Of a stretch of 64,000 bases of DNA, positions 27,971 through 37,748 are shown in pieces. A program made the position numbers and the translations under genes. The DNA lies in contig JAEWEV010000018.1 of assembly GCA_023389155.1 (NCBI GenBank), forward strand, positions 62,001-126,000, given 5' to 3'. Under the pieces are notes generated by a model, which was not told the DNA's origin, ran no database searches, and worked only from the letters and a program-made list of their open reading frames with translations. Positions within the stretch are counted from its first letter, which is position 1, and each line of letters begins with the position of its first letter. The stretch is from Pseudomonadota bacterium (GTDB taxonomy: Bacteria > Pseudomonadota > Gammaproteobacteria > Burkholderiales > Burkholderiaceae_B).

Positions 27971-29257
27971 TCAGGAATTGGACGGCGAGGTCGTTGGCGT
28001 CGCGCCCGATACGTCTGGTGCTGCCGGTGCAGATACAGGTGACGGTGCCGAGACCGGCACCGACCCAGGTGCTGACCCGGATGTGGGCGCAGATTCGGGT
28101 GTGGATGGCGACGCAGATGTCCCTTCCGCAGCAGGAGGCGCCGGATTAGGCGAGGCAGGAACCGCAGAGTCGGGCACCACGGCCGGGTCGCTGGCGGGTG
28201 GCAGATTCGGGCCCCGTTTGATATCGGCCAGCGCCATGTCTATCAAGTCTTTCCCGATCCTTTCAGACCAGTTCTGTACGACACCGGACGCCGCATTCCT
28301 GAACGCTGCCTGTTGCTCATTTGTCAGTGTCGTGACCTGCACCCCGGCCTGCGCCAATGCGCCGGCCGCTTTCTCGACAGCGGCGGTGGCAGCCTGCTCA
28401 GTCAAAATCGGCGCCGTTTCCTCGATTGCCTGCAGCGCGGCTTCTCGCACCAGTTGCTGGTCTGCACGCGACCAGTTGTTCCAGACATTTTTGTTGACGG
28501 CGATGAAAATCGGATCTGCCGGGTAATCCCAAACGGTCAGATATTTCTGACCCAGCTCATTGAATTTGAAACCGGAAAAAACTGACAGCGGATTGTCCTG
28601 ACCATCAATGGTTTTTTTCTGCAGGGCGTCAGACACACTGTTCAGATTCATCTGCACCGGTACCGCTCCGAGCGCCTTGAAAAAGTCCATGAACAGGGGC
28701 AAACCAATCACGCGAATACGCATGCCTTTCAGATCGGCGGGGCTCTGCACGGGGCGCAGCGCATTGCTCAGCTGCCGGTATCCCGAAGATCCCCATGCCA
28801 GTGTCACAATGCCAGCCTTGTCCATATTGTCGCGAACGACTTTGCCAACGTTGCCACGTATCAGCGCAGCAGTGCCATCAATATTGGGAATGAAAAAAGG
28901 CAGGGAAAAAATGGAAAGCGCACGGAACTGGGCAGACCAGTTGCTGGCCGAAGCGACTGCCATGTCTGCAACGCCCTGACGCATGGCAGTCGCTTCCCGC
29001 GTCTGCTCGCCCTTGACCAGTGACGCATTGGGATACAAACGAACATTCACGCGACCTTCCGTTTTTTCCATCACCAGCTCGCGCCAGCGTTTGGCCGTAC
29101 GCCCGATGACAATGCGCTCATCGGACACAAAGGAAAGTGAATACTCGGGCTTGTAGCCCCCGGTACTTTGTGCAGTCGCCGCAGGAACGTGAAGCAGCAG
29201 AGCCGCTGCAGCACAGGCCCCCGGAAGAATCATCCTGCGCAATACCCCTCTTTTCAT
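27971..29257 (-). CDS. dctP: Orphan TRAP-type (DctP) solute-binding protein with Pro/Ser-rich tail
   Basis: About 428 residues from the ATG at 29257. The N-terminus is a signal peptide ending near AATAQS. The DctP fold is evident: LVMEKTEGRVNVRLYPNASL, the GMRIRVIGLPLFMDFFKALGAVPVQMN segment with the substrate-binding arginine, and KKTIDGQDNPL. The last 75 or so residues are an Ala/Pro/Ser low-complexity tail with SAP-type repeats, absent from ordinary DctP proteins. No dctQ or dctM membrane subunit is nearby, so its partner is unknown. It lies between putA and the T6SS genes. Confidence 0.82.
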   Translation of the reverse strand: MKRGVLRRMILPGACAAAALLLHVPAATAQSTGGYKPEYSLSFVSDERIVIGRTAKRWRELVMEKTEGRVNVRLYPNASLVKGEQTREATAMRQGVADMAVASASNWSAQFRALSIFSLPFFIPNIDGTAALIRGNVGKVVRDNMDKAGIVTLAWGSSGYRQLSNALRPVQSPADLKGMRIRVIGLPLFMDFFKALGAVPVQMNLNSVSDALQKKTIDGQDNPLSVFSGFKFNELGQKYLTVWDYPADPIFIAVNKNVWNNWSRADQQLVREAALQAIEETAPILTEQAATAAVEKAAGALAQAGVQVTTLTNEQQAAFRNAASGVVQNWSERIGKDLIDMALADIKRGPNLPPASDPAVVPDSAVPASPNPAPPAAEGTSASPSTPESAPTSGSAPGSVPVSAPSPVSAPAAPDVSGATPTTSPSNS

Positions 29258-29299
29258 TCCGTGCAAATCCGTATTGAGTTGTTGATCACAACCCTCATG

Positions 29300-32026
29300 T
29301 TACTGGAATTGATGCACAACTGTGATATTTTCTCCTGGCTTGACGGTAATCACCCGAACGTATCGCGGCAAATCACCGTTTGTAATCATCACGTTATAGG
29401 TGCCCGGCGCCAGTTGCAGACTGCGGAATGGCGGGCTGGCGCCACGTGAGCGTCCGTTGATGAATACATTCCCCCAAGGCCTGATGACAAATGACACCGT
29501 ACCTTTGGAGGCATTACGGGTGCTGGTGGCGTCGCGACGCTCTGCCCTGGCTTGCGCAGCCTGCCGGCGCTCACGCTCTTTCTTCAGTCGTGCATCTTCC
29601 TGCCGGGCCTTTTCCAGCGCCGCCTGCTCTTTGGCCTGCACGGCCGCATCGTCCTCGCGGGCCGCATCAGCGGCATTCATTTCTGTTGTCTGGCTTGCGC
29701 CCGTTGCCGCAGCATCCGCCGCGTTATCAGAAGCGCTGGTGCCTGCGGCTGCCGCGATTGCTGCCGCAGCCCCCGCGCCGGCATTCGCGCCACTGCTTTG
29801 GCTTGCAGACGTATCGGCATCACCGGAAGCCGGCGAGGAAGAGGCATTACTGCCACCGGCCGTGGTCTCATCTGCTGGTGCAGCGGCCCTCGTAGCGTCA
29901 CTCGCAGAAGAGGTGGGGGCCTCTGCTGATGGCGCCGATTGATCGGAAGTTCCGGCCGACGTGGGCTCTGTCGAAGCGGTGGTGCCTGATTGCATCTGCT
30001 GGCTTTGTGCTGCCAGACGTGCTTCTTCCGCTTTCGTTGCTTCTTCAATACGTCGGGCCTCTTCTGCAAGGCGCGCCTGTTCTGCACTCGCCTCGGCTGA
30101 GGCAGGAGAATTGGCGCTGTCGGGTGTCAAATCCGTCCCGGTGTTTGTGGCCGGTTCCTGCGCGTCCGCTAAAGGCGGATTCGTTTCGGTACCTGGCATT
30201 GGACTCGCGCCGGTTGCGGATGGTGCAGTCGAATCCGAGGTTGCGCCTGAGCCGGCTGCCACCGATGCATCGGTACCTGCAGATTCTGCAGGCGTGGACG
30301 CGGTTCCGGCCGTACCGGTATCTTGCGTCGTCTGTGTTGTGCCTGACGTCTGGTCAGATCCGGCATCCGCCCCCATTGGGGCCTCGGCGGCCGGTTGCTC
30401 TGCGGTATCCGCGCCAGAAGTCGCACCGCTGGTATCGTCGGTGGTTGTGGCAGCTTCCTCAGGTGTCTCTGGTGTCGTTCCTGACGCGGCGATCGTTGCT
30501 TCGGACGACGACGAATCATTGCCGTCCGCAACCGTCGGCGAGCTATTATCGGTTGATGATTGTCCCGAATCGGCCTCCGTCGTCTCAGGTGCATTTGCCG
30601 TCGTGCCAGCCGGACTCTGAGCGGCCATGTCTTGCGACTGCTGGCTGCCCGTTGCTGCCGGCGTGGAATCCGTTTGCCCGTTGTCGCCGAAACCGAAATA
30701 GGCTCCAGCAGCAATGGCGGCCAGCACCAGCGCAATCAGCAATACCGGGGCACGCTTTTTGTCTTCGGGTGGTGGCGGTGGTGGGGAGCCGGGCGTTGGC
30801 GTATCCGAGGACGCAGGTGGCAGATCGGCGCCATTACCATTTCCTGCGGCCGCATAGGTTTGCTGTTCTTCATCCGGTTCTACTGCCGACACCTCTTCTT
30901 GCGCCGTCGCGCCGGAAGCGGCCGATCCCGCAGACTCACTTTGTGCGCTCGCCTGGGCTGGGTTGTTGCTGGCCGGATTCGGCTGCCCAGAAGCCAGATG
31001 CGCCCCTGCTGCAGCGCTGGCTGCACCGGCGCCACTGACCGAGGCCAGTCTCTCACGCCCGTCATGCTGCTGTCCGGCGGTACGCTCCGCTTCGTCTTCG
31101 TGGATGGGGTCTCCGGCAGCAACGTCAGATTTGTCTGACTGGGCTTCTGCCTGTGCCGTCCTGGCCGCTTCCGCTTTTGCCTGTTCCGCCCTGAGCGCCT
31201 CTGCCCTTGCCTGCTCAGCTTTGGCCTGTTCCAGTCGTTCCTGTTCTTCTCTCGCTTGCTCGGCTCTGATCTGTTCTGCCCTTGCCGCTTCTGCTGCAGC
31301 CTCTTCGTCCGCGCGAGCCTGTTCTGCCTGTCTGTCACCGGCTCCGGCTACCCGTCCATCCTGTGCCACGGAGGCGGCCGATCCGGCAATACCTCCAGCC
31401 ACGCCAGCGGCTGCAGCGCCGTAGCCTGCTGAGGGATTAACGGGGGCCCCGGCAACACTGGCCGCAGACAGTCCCATCATCGCGGACATTTCATCAACCG
31501 ATTGCAGACGCAGCGCAGACTGCAACACCGTGCTCAAATCAAGGGTTCGCAAAAACTGGCGGGAGTAGCCTGCCGGTGTCACGGCGGCCAGGGGTTCCTG
31601 GGTGTCCTTCAGAAAACGCCGCACCGGGCTTTGCGGCATCTCGCCTGTCACCAGCGCACGCAATATCGCGGCAAGACCATATACATCCGTCCAGGGACCG
31701 ATACGCCAGGCCGGATCGTCGGTCTGCAGTTCAATCGCAGCAAAAGCCTCGGTGCCCTGAACCGCCTGCGTATTCTCCTTGACAAAAGGCTGGCTGACTC
31801 CGGGCAACAGGACTGCTCTACCAACGGGATCCAAAAAGACTGTCTGCAGCGACCAGACACCATAGATCTGCTGTCGGGCATGCAAAGTCTTTAGCTGAGG
31901 CAGCAGGTCCAGCACCAGATCTTCGAGTTGCCCCTGAGACGCCGATCCCGTGTATAGCGCGGTCTTTTCCAGTGGCTGCCATGAAGAATCGGCATTGCGT
32001 ATCAGATCCTGTATCGTTGTCGCCAT
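29300..32026 (-). CDS. T6SS-locus membrane pseudokinase with coiled coils and PEGA-like domain
   Basis: 908 residues from the ATG at 32026. Residues 1-185 resemble the C-lobe of Ser/Thr kinases (LKTLHA, then GPWTDVYGLAAILRALVTG at 110-128). There is no glycine-rich N-lobe, the HRD/HGD site is replaced by YGVWSLQ (55-61), and DFG by LPG (74-76). A charged Ala/Glu/Arg coiled coil spans about 233-296. A Pro run at 415-420 precedes one transmembrane segment (426-447). A 350-residue Ser/Thr/Ala-rich stretch and a second coiled coil follow, ending in a PEGA-like beta domain (about 838-908). Last gene of the tssJKLM-tagF run; probably a structural or regulatory T6SS accessory. Confidence 0.7.
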   Translation of the reverse strand: MATTIQDLIRNADSSWQPLEKTALYTGSASQGQLEDLVLDLLPQLKTLHARQQIYGVWSLQTVFLDPVGRAVLLPGVSQPFVKENTQAVQGTEAFAAIELQTDDPAWRIGPWTDVYGLAAILRALVTGEMPQSPVRRFLKDTQEPLAAVTPAGYSRQFLRTLDLSTVLQSALRLQSVDEMSAMMGLSAASVAGAPVNPSAGYGAAAAGVAGGIAGSAASVAQDGRVAGAGDRQAEQARADEEAAAEAARAEQIRAEQAREEQERLEQAKAEQARAEALRAEQAKAEAARTAQAEAQSDKSDVAAGDPIHEDEAERTAGQQHDGRERLASVSGAGAASAAAGAHLASGQPNPASNNPAQASAQSESAGSAASGATAQEEVSAVEPDEEQQTYAAAGNGNGADLPPASSDTPTPGSPPPPPPEDKKRAPVLLIALVLAAIAAGAYFGFGDNGQTDSTPAATGSQQSQDMAAQSPAGTTANAPETTEADSGQSSTDNSSPTVADGNDSSSSEATIAASGTTPETPEEAATTTDDTSGATSGADTAEQPAAEAPMGADAGSDQTSGTTQTTQDTGTAGTASTPAESAGTDASVAAGSGATSDSTAPSATGASPMPGTETNPPLADAQEPATNTGTDLTPDSANSPASAEASAEQARLAEEARRIEEATKAEEARLAAQSQQMQSGTTASTEPTSAGTSDQSAPSAEAPTSSASDATRAAAPADETTAGGSNASSSPASGDADTSASQSSGANAGAGAAAAIAAAAGTSASDNAADAAATGASQTTEMNAADAAREDDAAVQAKEQAALEKARQEDARLKKERERRQAAQARAERRDATSTRNASKGTVSFVIRPWGNVFINGRSRGASPPFRSLQLAPGTYNVMITNGDLPRYVRVITVKPGENITVVHQFQ

Positions 32027-32078
32027 GATGTGTAATTTCCTATGCCAGGCTTGCCAGATGCGTGATTGAGTCAACCAT

Positions 32079-32822
32079 CTACAAGCTAAAGTTCGTATGC
32101 GTAACAAACAGCGAATTGAACAGCGTAATATTCAGCGCGCCTCCGTGCACCAGCGATTTCTGGGCAGCGCCATTGGCCTGGTTGGTCCACCAGTAGCTGT
32201 TATGCGCATCACTGTTGAAGCACAAGGCCAGCTGCGGCCAGCGTGAGTCGTTCTGGTCCAGCTTCTCGATTGGAGGCGTTTCGTGACCGCCGTTCAGAAT
32301 ATCCAGAATATCACTGCTGCCATCGTCGTCGGCCAACTGGGTGGATGCCCTTGTCAGCATCTGCGTTAGAGTGCCGCGTGCGCCCTGGATATTCTGCTCG
32401 AACTGCGTTGCCGAGCAGCCATGCCCCACGGCAGCGAGCAGACTGCGTCCCAGGTGTTCATAGAAACGGCCGGAGCCTGCCACCTGCTGCGGCTCATAGT
32501 GCGTGGGAGGAACATACAACACGGCCAGTAACGGATAGACACGGCCAACCCGATCCCGGCTTGGCGCGAGACATCCCATCTGCACCACGTCACAACCCAG
32601 CGAGGCCGGAATCAGGAAATTCCAGATCGGCGCACTCAAATACTCCTGCTCGGCCGACAGCAGCACGGACTCGTGCATGGCAATCAGACCGGAACTGAGC
32701 CAGCGGTGCCACCAGCTGATAACAGACTGATTCAGTCGCCGATGCACAAAATCCCCGCTGGAAGGCATTTTGCCGTACCAGCCCAGGGAATCGGACAGTT
32801 GGTCGATACTGATTCCACCCAT
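32079..32822 (-). CDS. tagF: Type VI secretion-associated protein TagF
   Basis: 247 residues, TagF/ImpM family (PF09867). It opens with LGWYGKMPSSGDFVHRRL and has the GRVYPLLAVLYVP segment typical of the family. TagF is a post-translational repressor of T6SS firing in Pseudomonas, acting upstream of the threonine phosphorylation pathway. The ATG at 32822 lies two bases after the tssM stop. The next gene on the strand is the pseudokinase, so this locus retains TagF without a recognisable active kinase or phosphatase. Confidence 0.88.
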   Translation of the reverse strand: MGGISIDQLSDSLGWYGKMPSSGDFVHRRLNQSVISWWHRWLSSGLIAMHESVLLSAEQEYLSAPIWNFLIPASLGCDVVQMGCLAPSRDRVGRVYPLLAVLYVPPTHYEPQQVAGSGRFYEHLGRSLLAAVGHGCSATQFEQNIQGARGTLTQMLTRASTQLADDDGSSDILDILNGGHETPPIEKLDQNDSRWPQLALCFNSDAHNSYWWTNQANGAAQKSLVHGGALNITLFNSLFVTHTNFSL

Positions 32823-32824
32823 GG

Positions 32825-35800
32825 CTATCCCTTCCCCGGACATCTGAAGCTGCGCATATCGGAAAGGCGAAAGGGACTCTTGGCCGAATAGGCGGCGAAC
32901 TCCAGAGTCACGCGGCGGCCACCAATATTGAAGGTGGCGACGGTCACCTCAGGCGAGCGACCCTGACGCAGGCTGGCGCGATCCAGCAACCGGTTTAGCG
33001 CCCATGGTCCCGATGCAGACATACCCGAGGTCCCCATTTGCGGTTGCAGACTGATGCTTACCTGATTGCTGCCCTGCTTGCCCGGCCACTCCATGGTGAC
33101 GCCCACTTGAGGCCCGTGTGCGTATGTCAGCGTCTGGCCATCCACTTCCATCACCATCTGCGTGATCTCCGGATCCATATCTATCGGCCTGACGGCGACC
33201 TTGAAAGACGGTTCCATCTTGCCGGCCGCGAAGTAGACATCGCGAATCACGGCGGCTTTCTCAAATGAGTCAAGAAAACCCGCAACGCCCCCCTTGTTGC
33301 CGTCAATGCCGGGTTTGAAACGCCATTTGCCCCCACTCATATCTACCAGACTGGCCAGATTGTCGCGGAAGAACTGATCCATCATCTGCTGAGGCCCAAA
33401 AAAACGCGCAAAATCGTTGGGCGCCACATCCTTTGAAGAATTACCGAAAGGATAGCGACCCGCAATCGAGCGTCGGCAAAAGTTACCCAGCACGGCGTTC
33501 ACATCTTCACCAACTTTTTCCTGCCGCACACCAGCGACCAGTCTTGATGACGCCACCGACAAGTCGGTCAGAACATCGCCCACGGCCGGCGGCACGCGTC
33601 CTGCCTCCGCCTGCAGCTTGGTCAGCACGTCCCCAGGGGGCAGCGGGCTCTGGCTGCGCAAGGCGGTGTCGGCGGCCGTCAAATAGGTATACAGTTCGTT
33701 CAGCAGGCCCGTGGTGCCTTCGATGGGCGGCGGCACGCCCTGCCCTGCGCTGCGGGCGAGTTCGCGATACTGTACGAAATGATTGTCAACCATCTTTTCC
33801 AGTTTCTCTTCAGTCGCATCCTTGCGTATCGGATTGTCGATACCGGTAGGCCCGAACATCGATTCGAGCGACTGAGTAGAACCGCTCACCCGCTCACGTG
33901 CCCGATCGATCAGCGATCGCTGATTCTGCTCATCCTCGCGCAACAGCGTGGTTTCCAGCGCCACGCCCTTGACGAATTTGACCAGCGGTGAATTGGACGA
34001 AGACAGGCTGCGGGCGATCTCTATGCTTTGCAGCAGGTTCTGCGGCTTGCGCACCGACACATCAGCCAGATAGGTGTCCCAGTACTGTACATAGTCGTCA
34101 AAATATCTTTTTTTTACATCCTCAAGCAGCTTGCGATTGCTGCCATCTGCAAAACTGCCGGACTTGACCTCCAGCACCCAGGTGTCATCCTCGCGCAACT
34201 GCGTCGCCACGTTCTCGACGCTTTTGCTGAAGACGTTCCAGTAGCCGTTATAGGTGTAAAGCCCCGGGATTCCTTCGTTCAGCGGCTTGCCGCTTTTGCG
34301 AAAAAAAACCGTCGCGGCTTCGGCGCCGCCCAGCGTGATGAAGGTACTCTGTGTCAGCTGCTGACCTGAAAGCAGTCGCAACATACGACTATACACGCGC
34401 TCGGAAAGTGCATGCCGGTCAAGATTGCCGCGGACCCGCTCGATCAATTGCTCGTTCTTGGGAAAAGGCGATGACATCACGCCGTTATTGAACAACCGGT
34501 TGATGTGCAGTTTGAGCTGGTCATAATCCTGGGTGGTATAACCCGCAGGCAGAATCTTCTGCATATCGGACAGGACCCAGGACTGCAGGAAAGACGGATC
34601 GTAATGTTCAGGGTCGTACATCATCAGATACGCCCGCAATGCCTCGTAGGAATATTCCAGATCATCCGCCGGTGCATTTTCCAGGGCGTTCTCGATACGG
34701 CGCGAGACTTGAGGCAACAGAACCTGCTTGATGGTTTCATCGTAAATGCTGTTGGCAGCTGCGGCGATCTTGCTGCCCTGGTACAGGCCGAAGGTATTCC
34801 AGACAGGCGGATCGCCCACAGGGAAATTCTCGCCGTCCGGCAGTGACGTAGTCGCATTCATGAACGGCATCAATCCCAGTACGTCTCCCGATTCCGTGAT
34901 TTTGATGTCCTGGCTCAGCTTGTTGTACGCCGGCAGCTTGTCGCCGACATACTCCAGATAGTTTCGGTTGTTGCGATAACTGTTGAGCCAGACCAGCAGA
35001 CAAACCGCCAGAATCGCCGTGAGCAGCACATAGCCGCTCCACTGAATCGTGCGATAGCGTCGTTCCCATTTGAGGTTCAGGCCCGCCAGTGCGGCTTCGG
35101 GAAAAACCACATCCTTCAGCAGATTATGCAGGAAGTAGCTTTTTCCCGACTCTAACGGAATACTGGAGCCCTGCTCCTGGATGCCTTCGATTTTCAGATA
35201 CTTTTTCAGCCGGCCGGTGACCCGGTCGAACGTCTGACCACCCTGGGTACCACTGGTGAAATAAATCCCGCGAGGGATCACCACCGATTCAAATTTCGAG
35301 CTGGAAAACACGTCGCTCAGAAAATGACCCAGCACCTGACGCAACCCGGCAAACTGCTGCGGCAGCAGATAGGCCAGGGCACGTCGCGTTTCATCCGGCT
35401 CTGCCGCCAGCACATCGGGCAGGGCTTCATACAACCGTTTCTGCAGCAGCTCGTATTCCGTATCGTAGGCCGTCATCAGCTTGAAATCGGGCTTCTGTGC
35501 CTGCTCATACGGAATGGTAAAGCCCCACACCTGGTCCAGATCCTGGCGACTGAAGGTGGCAAAGTATTCTTCAAATCCTGACAGCAGGTCAGTCTTGGTC
35601 ACCAGTACGTACACCGGAAACTGGATGCCCAGTTCTTCACGCAGTTCCTGCAGGCGTCGGCGCAGCACCGCAGCATGTGCCACGCGCTCGGTATCGGTTG
35701 CACTGAGCAGGTCGGCCACACTGACGGTCAGCATCACACCATTGATCGGCTGACGTCCACGATACTTGGTGAGCAGATTCAGAAATCCCTTCCACTCCTG

Positions 35801-36436
35801 CTCATCCCCTGTCGGATCGCTTTCATGCGTTGTGTAGCGACCTGCAGTATCAAGGAGGACGGCTTCGTCCGTGAACCACCAGTCGCAATTACGGGTACCA
35901 CCAATGCCCTTGAGCGCCACCTTGCCGAAGCGGTCGGCCAGCGGAAAATTCAGCCCGGAATTGACCAGGGCCGTGGTCTTGCCCGAACCCGGCGCACCGA
36001 TGAAGACATACCATGGCAATTGATATAAATACTGTTTGGAAAACCGTGAGAGTGGCGACTTGTTCTCGCTGGCTTCAAACCGCGAGTTGCGCAACAGTGT
36101 GATCGCTTCGTCGAATCTTTCGGAAAGGACTTTAAGCTCGGCACGCTCGGCTTCCGGCATTTCCTTGAGCTCGGCCTCGGGTTTCGGCTTGCGCAACTGC
36201 CCCAGCAACTGCGCATTCAGCCGGCCTTCGCGCCACTTGCGCCAGATAATACGCAGCAACCAGATGGCCCAGATGGTGCCTATGACCCACAAGCGTACTT
36301 CCCGGGAATCGAGCAGATACCAGTTATTGACCGACAGGCTCGGGCCAACGGTCCATATCAGGAACGAAATAACGATCAGGCCAAGAAAGACCCACAGACC
36401 ACGACTGAAAAGGAAGCTGAAAAATCGGCTAATCAT
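32825..36436 (-). CDS. tssM: Type VI secretion membrane complex protein TssM (IcmF)
   Basis: 1203-residue inner-membrane component of the TssJLM trans-envelope complex. Two membrane segments lie within residues 10-65. A cytoplasmic domain has an intact Walker A motif (GAPGSGKT at 147-154) and a DTAGRY Walker B region. A third membrane segment sits in the middle (YVLLTAILAVCLLVWLNSY), followed by a large periplasmic region with the ImcF-related and TssM C-terminal domains that bind TssJ. Overlaps the tssL stop by four bases. Confidence 0.96.
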   Translation of the reverse strand: MISRFFSFLFSRGLWVFLGLIVISFLIWTVGPSLSVNNWYLLDSREVRLWVIGTIWAIWLLRIIWRKWREGRLNAQLLGQLRKPKPEAELKEMPEAERAELKVLSERFDEAITLLRNSRFEASENKSPLSRFSKQYLYQLPWYVFIGAPGSGKTTALVNSGLNFPLADRFGKVALKGIGGTRNCDWWFTDEAVLLDTAGRYTTHESDPTGDEQEWKGFLNLLTKYRGRQPINGVMLTVSVADLLSATDTERVAHAAVLRRRLQELREELGIQFPVYVLVTKTDLLSGFEEYFATFSRQDLDQVWGFTIPYEQAQKPDFKLMTAYDTEYELLQKRLYEALPDVLAAEPDETRRALAYLLPQQFAGLRQVLGHFLSDVFSSSKFESVVIPRGIYFTSGTQGGQTFDRVTGRLKKYLKIEGIQEQGSSIPLESGKSYFLHNLLKDVVFPEAALAGLNLKWERRYRTIQWSGYVLLTAILAVCLLVWLNSYRNNRNYLEYVGDKLPAYNKLSQDIKITESGDVLGLMPFMNATTSLPDGENFPVGDPPVWNTFGLYQGSKIAAAANSIYDETIKQVLLPQVSRRIENALENAPADDLEYSYEALRAYLMMYDPEHYDPSFLQSWVLSDMQKILPAGYTTQDYDQLKLHINRLFNNGVMSSPFPKNEQLIERVRGNLDRHALSERVYSRMLRLLSGQQLTQSTFITLGGAEAATVFFRKSGKPLNEGIPGLYTYNGYWNVFSKSVENVATQLREDDTWVLEVKSGSFADGSNRKLLEDVKKRYFDDYVQYWDTYLADVSVRKPQNLLQSIEIARSLSSSNSPLVKFVKGVALETTLLREDEQNQRSLIDRARERVSGSTQSLESMFGPTGIDNPIRKDATEEKLEKMVDNHFVQYRELARSAGQGVPPPIEGTTGLLNELYTYLTAADTALRSQSPLPPGDVLTKLQAEAGRVPPAVGDVLTDLSVASSRLVAGVRQEKVGEDVNAVLGNFCRRSIAGRYPFGNSSKDVAPNDFARFFGPQQMMDQFFRDNLASLVDMSGGKWRFKPGIDGNKGGVAGFLDSFEKAAVIRDVYFAAGKMEPSFKVAVRPIDMDPEITQMVMEVDGQTLTYAHGPQVGVTMEWPGKQGSNQVSISLQPQMGTSGMSASGPWALNRLLDRASLRQGRSPEVTVATFNIGGRRVTLEFAAYSAKSPFRLSDMRSFRCPGKG

Positions 36437-37746
36437 CGATTTGCTCCCCTTTCAGGCATTGCGGACGGGTCTGCCGGCGCAGACGCACCCGGAGCAACAG
36501 GTGAAACAAGCAAGGTAATCTCCACGCGTCGATTGCGCGCTTTATTTTCCGGCGTATCATTAGGCGCGACCGGATCGGCCTCGCCGCGACCTTCGGCGCG
36601 CACGCGCAACTTATCGGTCAGGCGTTCATCCAGAAGTTTTTTCACGGCATCGGCGCGCGCCTGCGACAGTTCCCAGTTTGACGGATATTTGACCGTTTTG
36701 ATGGGGACGTTGTCACTGTAACCAGTAACAAGAATATTTCCCTGCACGGCATTGAGCGCATCGGCCACCCTGGACAGGACTGGCAGGTATTGCGAGCGGA
36801 TGGAATCGGCACCAGATTCGAACAGTCCGTCTCCACGCAGCACGATCACGCTGCGATCTGCTTCGTCCCGGACGGTCAGCAGATTCTCACGGATTTCAGG
36901 AGCAAGAAACGGCGCAATCCGATTGGTTTTGACCGGCTCACGCTTGACCTGCGGCGCACTGATCTGAACCGTGGGCGGTTTGATTTTGATGACGTCGGCA
37001 AACAGCTTGTCTGAACGGTCGCCCAGACTCCACTGCAGCCCCAGAAAGGACAGAAAGCCCAGCGCTGCCGCCAGGACGGCGAACACCCATAAGGGGATCG
37101 GCAGACGGCGTACTTTATTCAGGATGGGCGCATCCTGCCAGTGCGGCGACAGCGCCGCCGCATACTGGCCACGGGCATTTCGCAGAATCAGCAACAGGCG
37201 CTGACGCAGTGTTTCCAGCTGCGAGCGGCCATTATCCACGACACGATAGCGCCCTTCAAATCCCAGCACCAGACAGTAATAAAGCAGTTCCAGAAGGTCG
37301 ATATGCTGCGCGGGATTCTGCGACAACTTTGCCAATAGCTGGAAAAATTTTTCGCCCCCCCAGGTTTCGTTATGAAATGTCACCAGCAGACTGTTGGCTG
37401 ACCACATACCGCCACCGCCCCAGGGCGTCAGCGCAGCGGCTTCATCCAGCGCAGTACAAAGACAATAACGCGCTCCAAGAATGGTCTCGTTGCGTATCCC
37501 TGCATGCTGGGCGCGCAATTCGAACTGGCGAATTTCGTCAACCAGATGTTCGCGCAACTGGGTTGGCGAGGGGTGAGATCGCGTATTGCGAATCTGCGGA
37601 ATCAGTACCAGCAGCGGATTGGCTGCCGCGACCAGCGTATTGGATCCGCTGATCACATAATCGTCTGGCCGCAATTTGCCGCTTTCCGGTGCCGCTGGAG
37701 TCGTCGCCCAGGGACCGATGGGTGTCCCCGCAAAATTTTCTGCCAT
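36433..37746 (-). CDS. tssL: Type VI secretion protein TssL with C-terminal OmpA peptidoglycan-binding domain
   Basis: 437 residues. The N-terminal DotU domain (NPLLVLIPQIRNTR, LCTALDEAAALTPWG, HNETWGGEKFFQLL) is followed by one transmembrane helix near residues 218-238. The C-terminal OmpA-like domain (about 300-425) includes VTGYSDNVPIK, NWELSQARA and NRRVEITLL. This is the extended TssL type that anchors itself to peptidoglycan, so a separate TagL is not needed. It overlaps tssM and follows tssK by two bases. Confidence 0.95.
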   Translation of the reverse strand: MAENFAGTPIGPWATTPAAPESGKLRPDDYVISGSNTLVAAANPLLVLIPQIRNTRSHPSPTQLREHLVDEIRQFELRAQHAGIRNETILGARYCLCTALDEAAALTPWGGGGMWSANSLLVTFHNETWGGEKFFQLLAKLSQNPAQHIDLLELLYYCLVLGFEGRYRVVDNGRSQLETLRQRLLLILRNARGQYAAALSPHWQDAPILNKVRRLPIPLWVFAVLAAALGFLSFLGLQWSLGDRSDKLFADVIKIKPPTVQISAPQVKREPVKTNRIAPFLAPEIRENLLTVRDEADRSVIVLRGDGLFESGADSIRSQYLPVLSRVADALNAVQGNILVTGYSDNVPIKTVKYPSNWELSQARADAVKKLLDERLTDKLRVRAEGRGEADPVAPNDTPENKARNRRVEITLLVSPVAPGASAPADPSAMPERGANR

Positions 37747-37748
37747 GT

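Noticed and set aside
29929..31038. A 369-codon open frame opposite the pseudokinase gene
   Set aside because: Its composition is the reverse complement of the Ser/Thr/Ala-rich region; such low-complexity DNA leaves several frames open.
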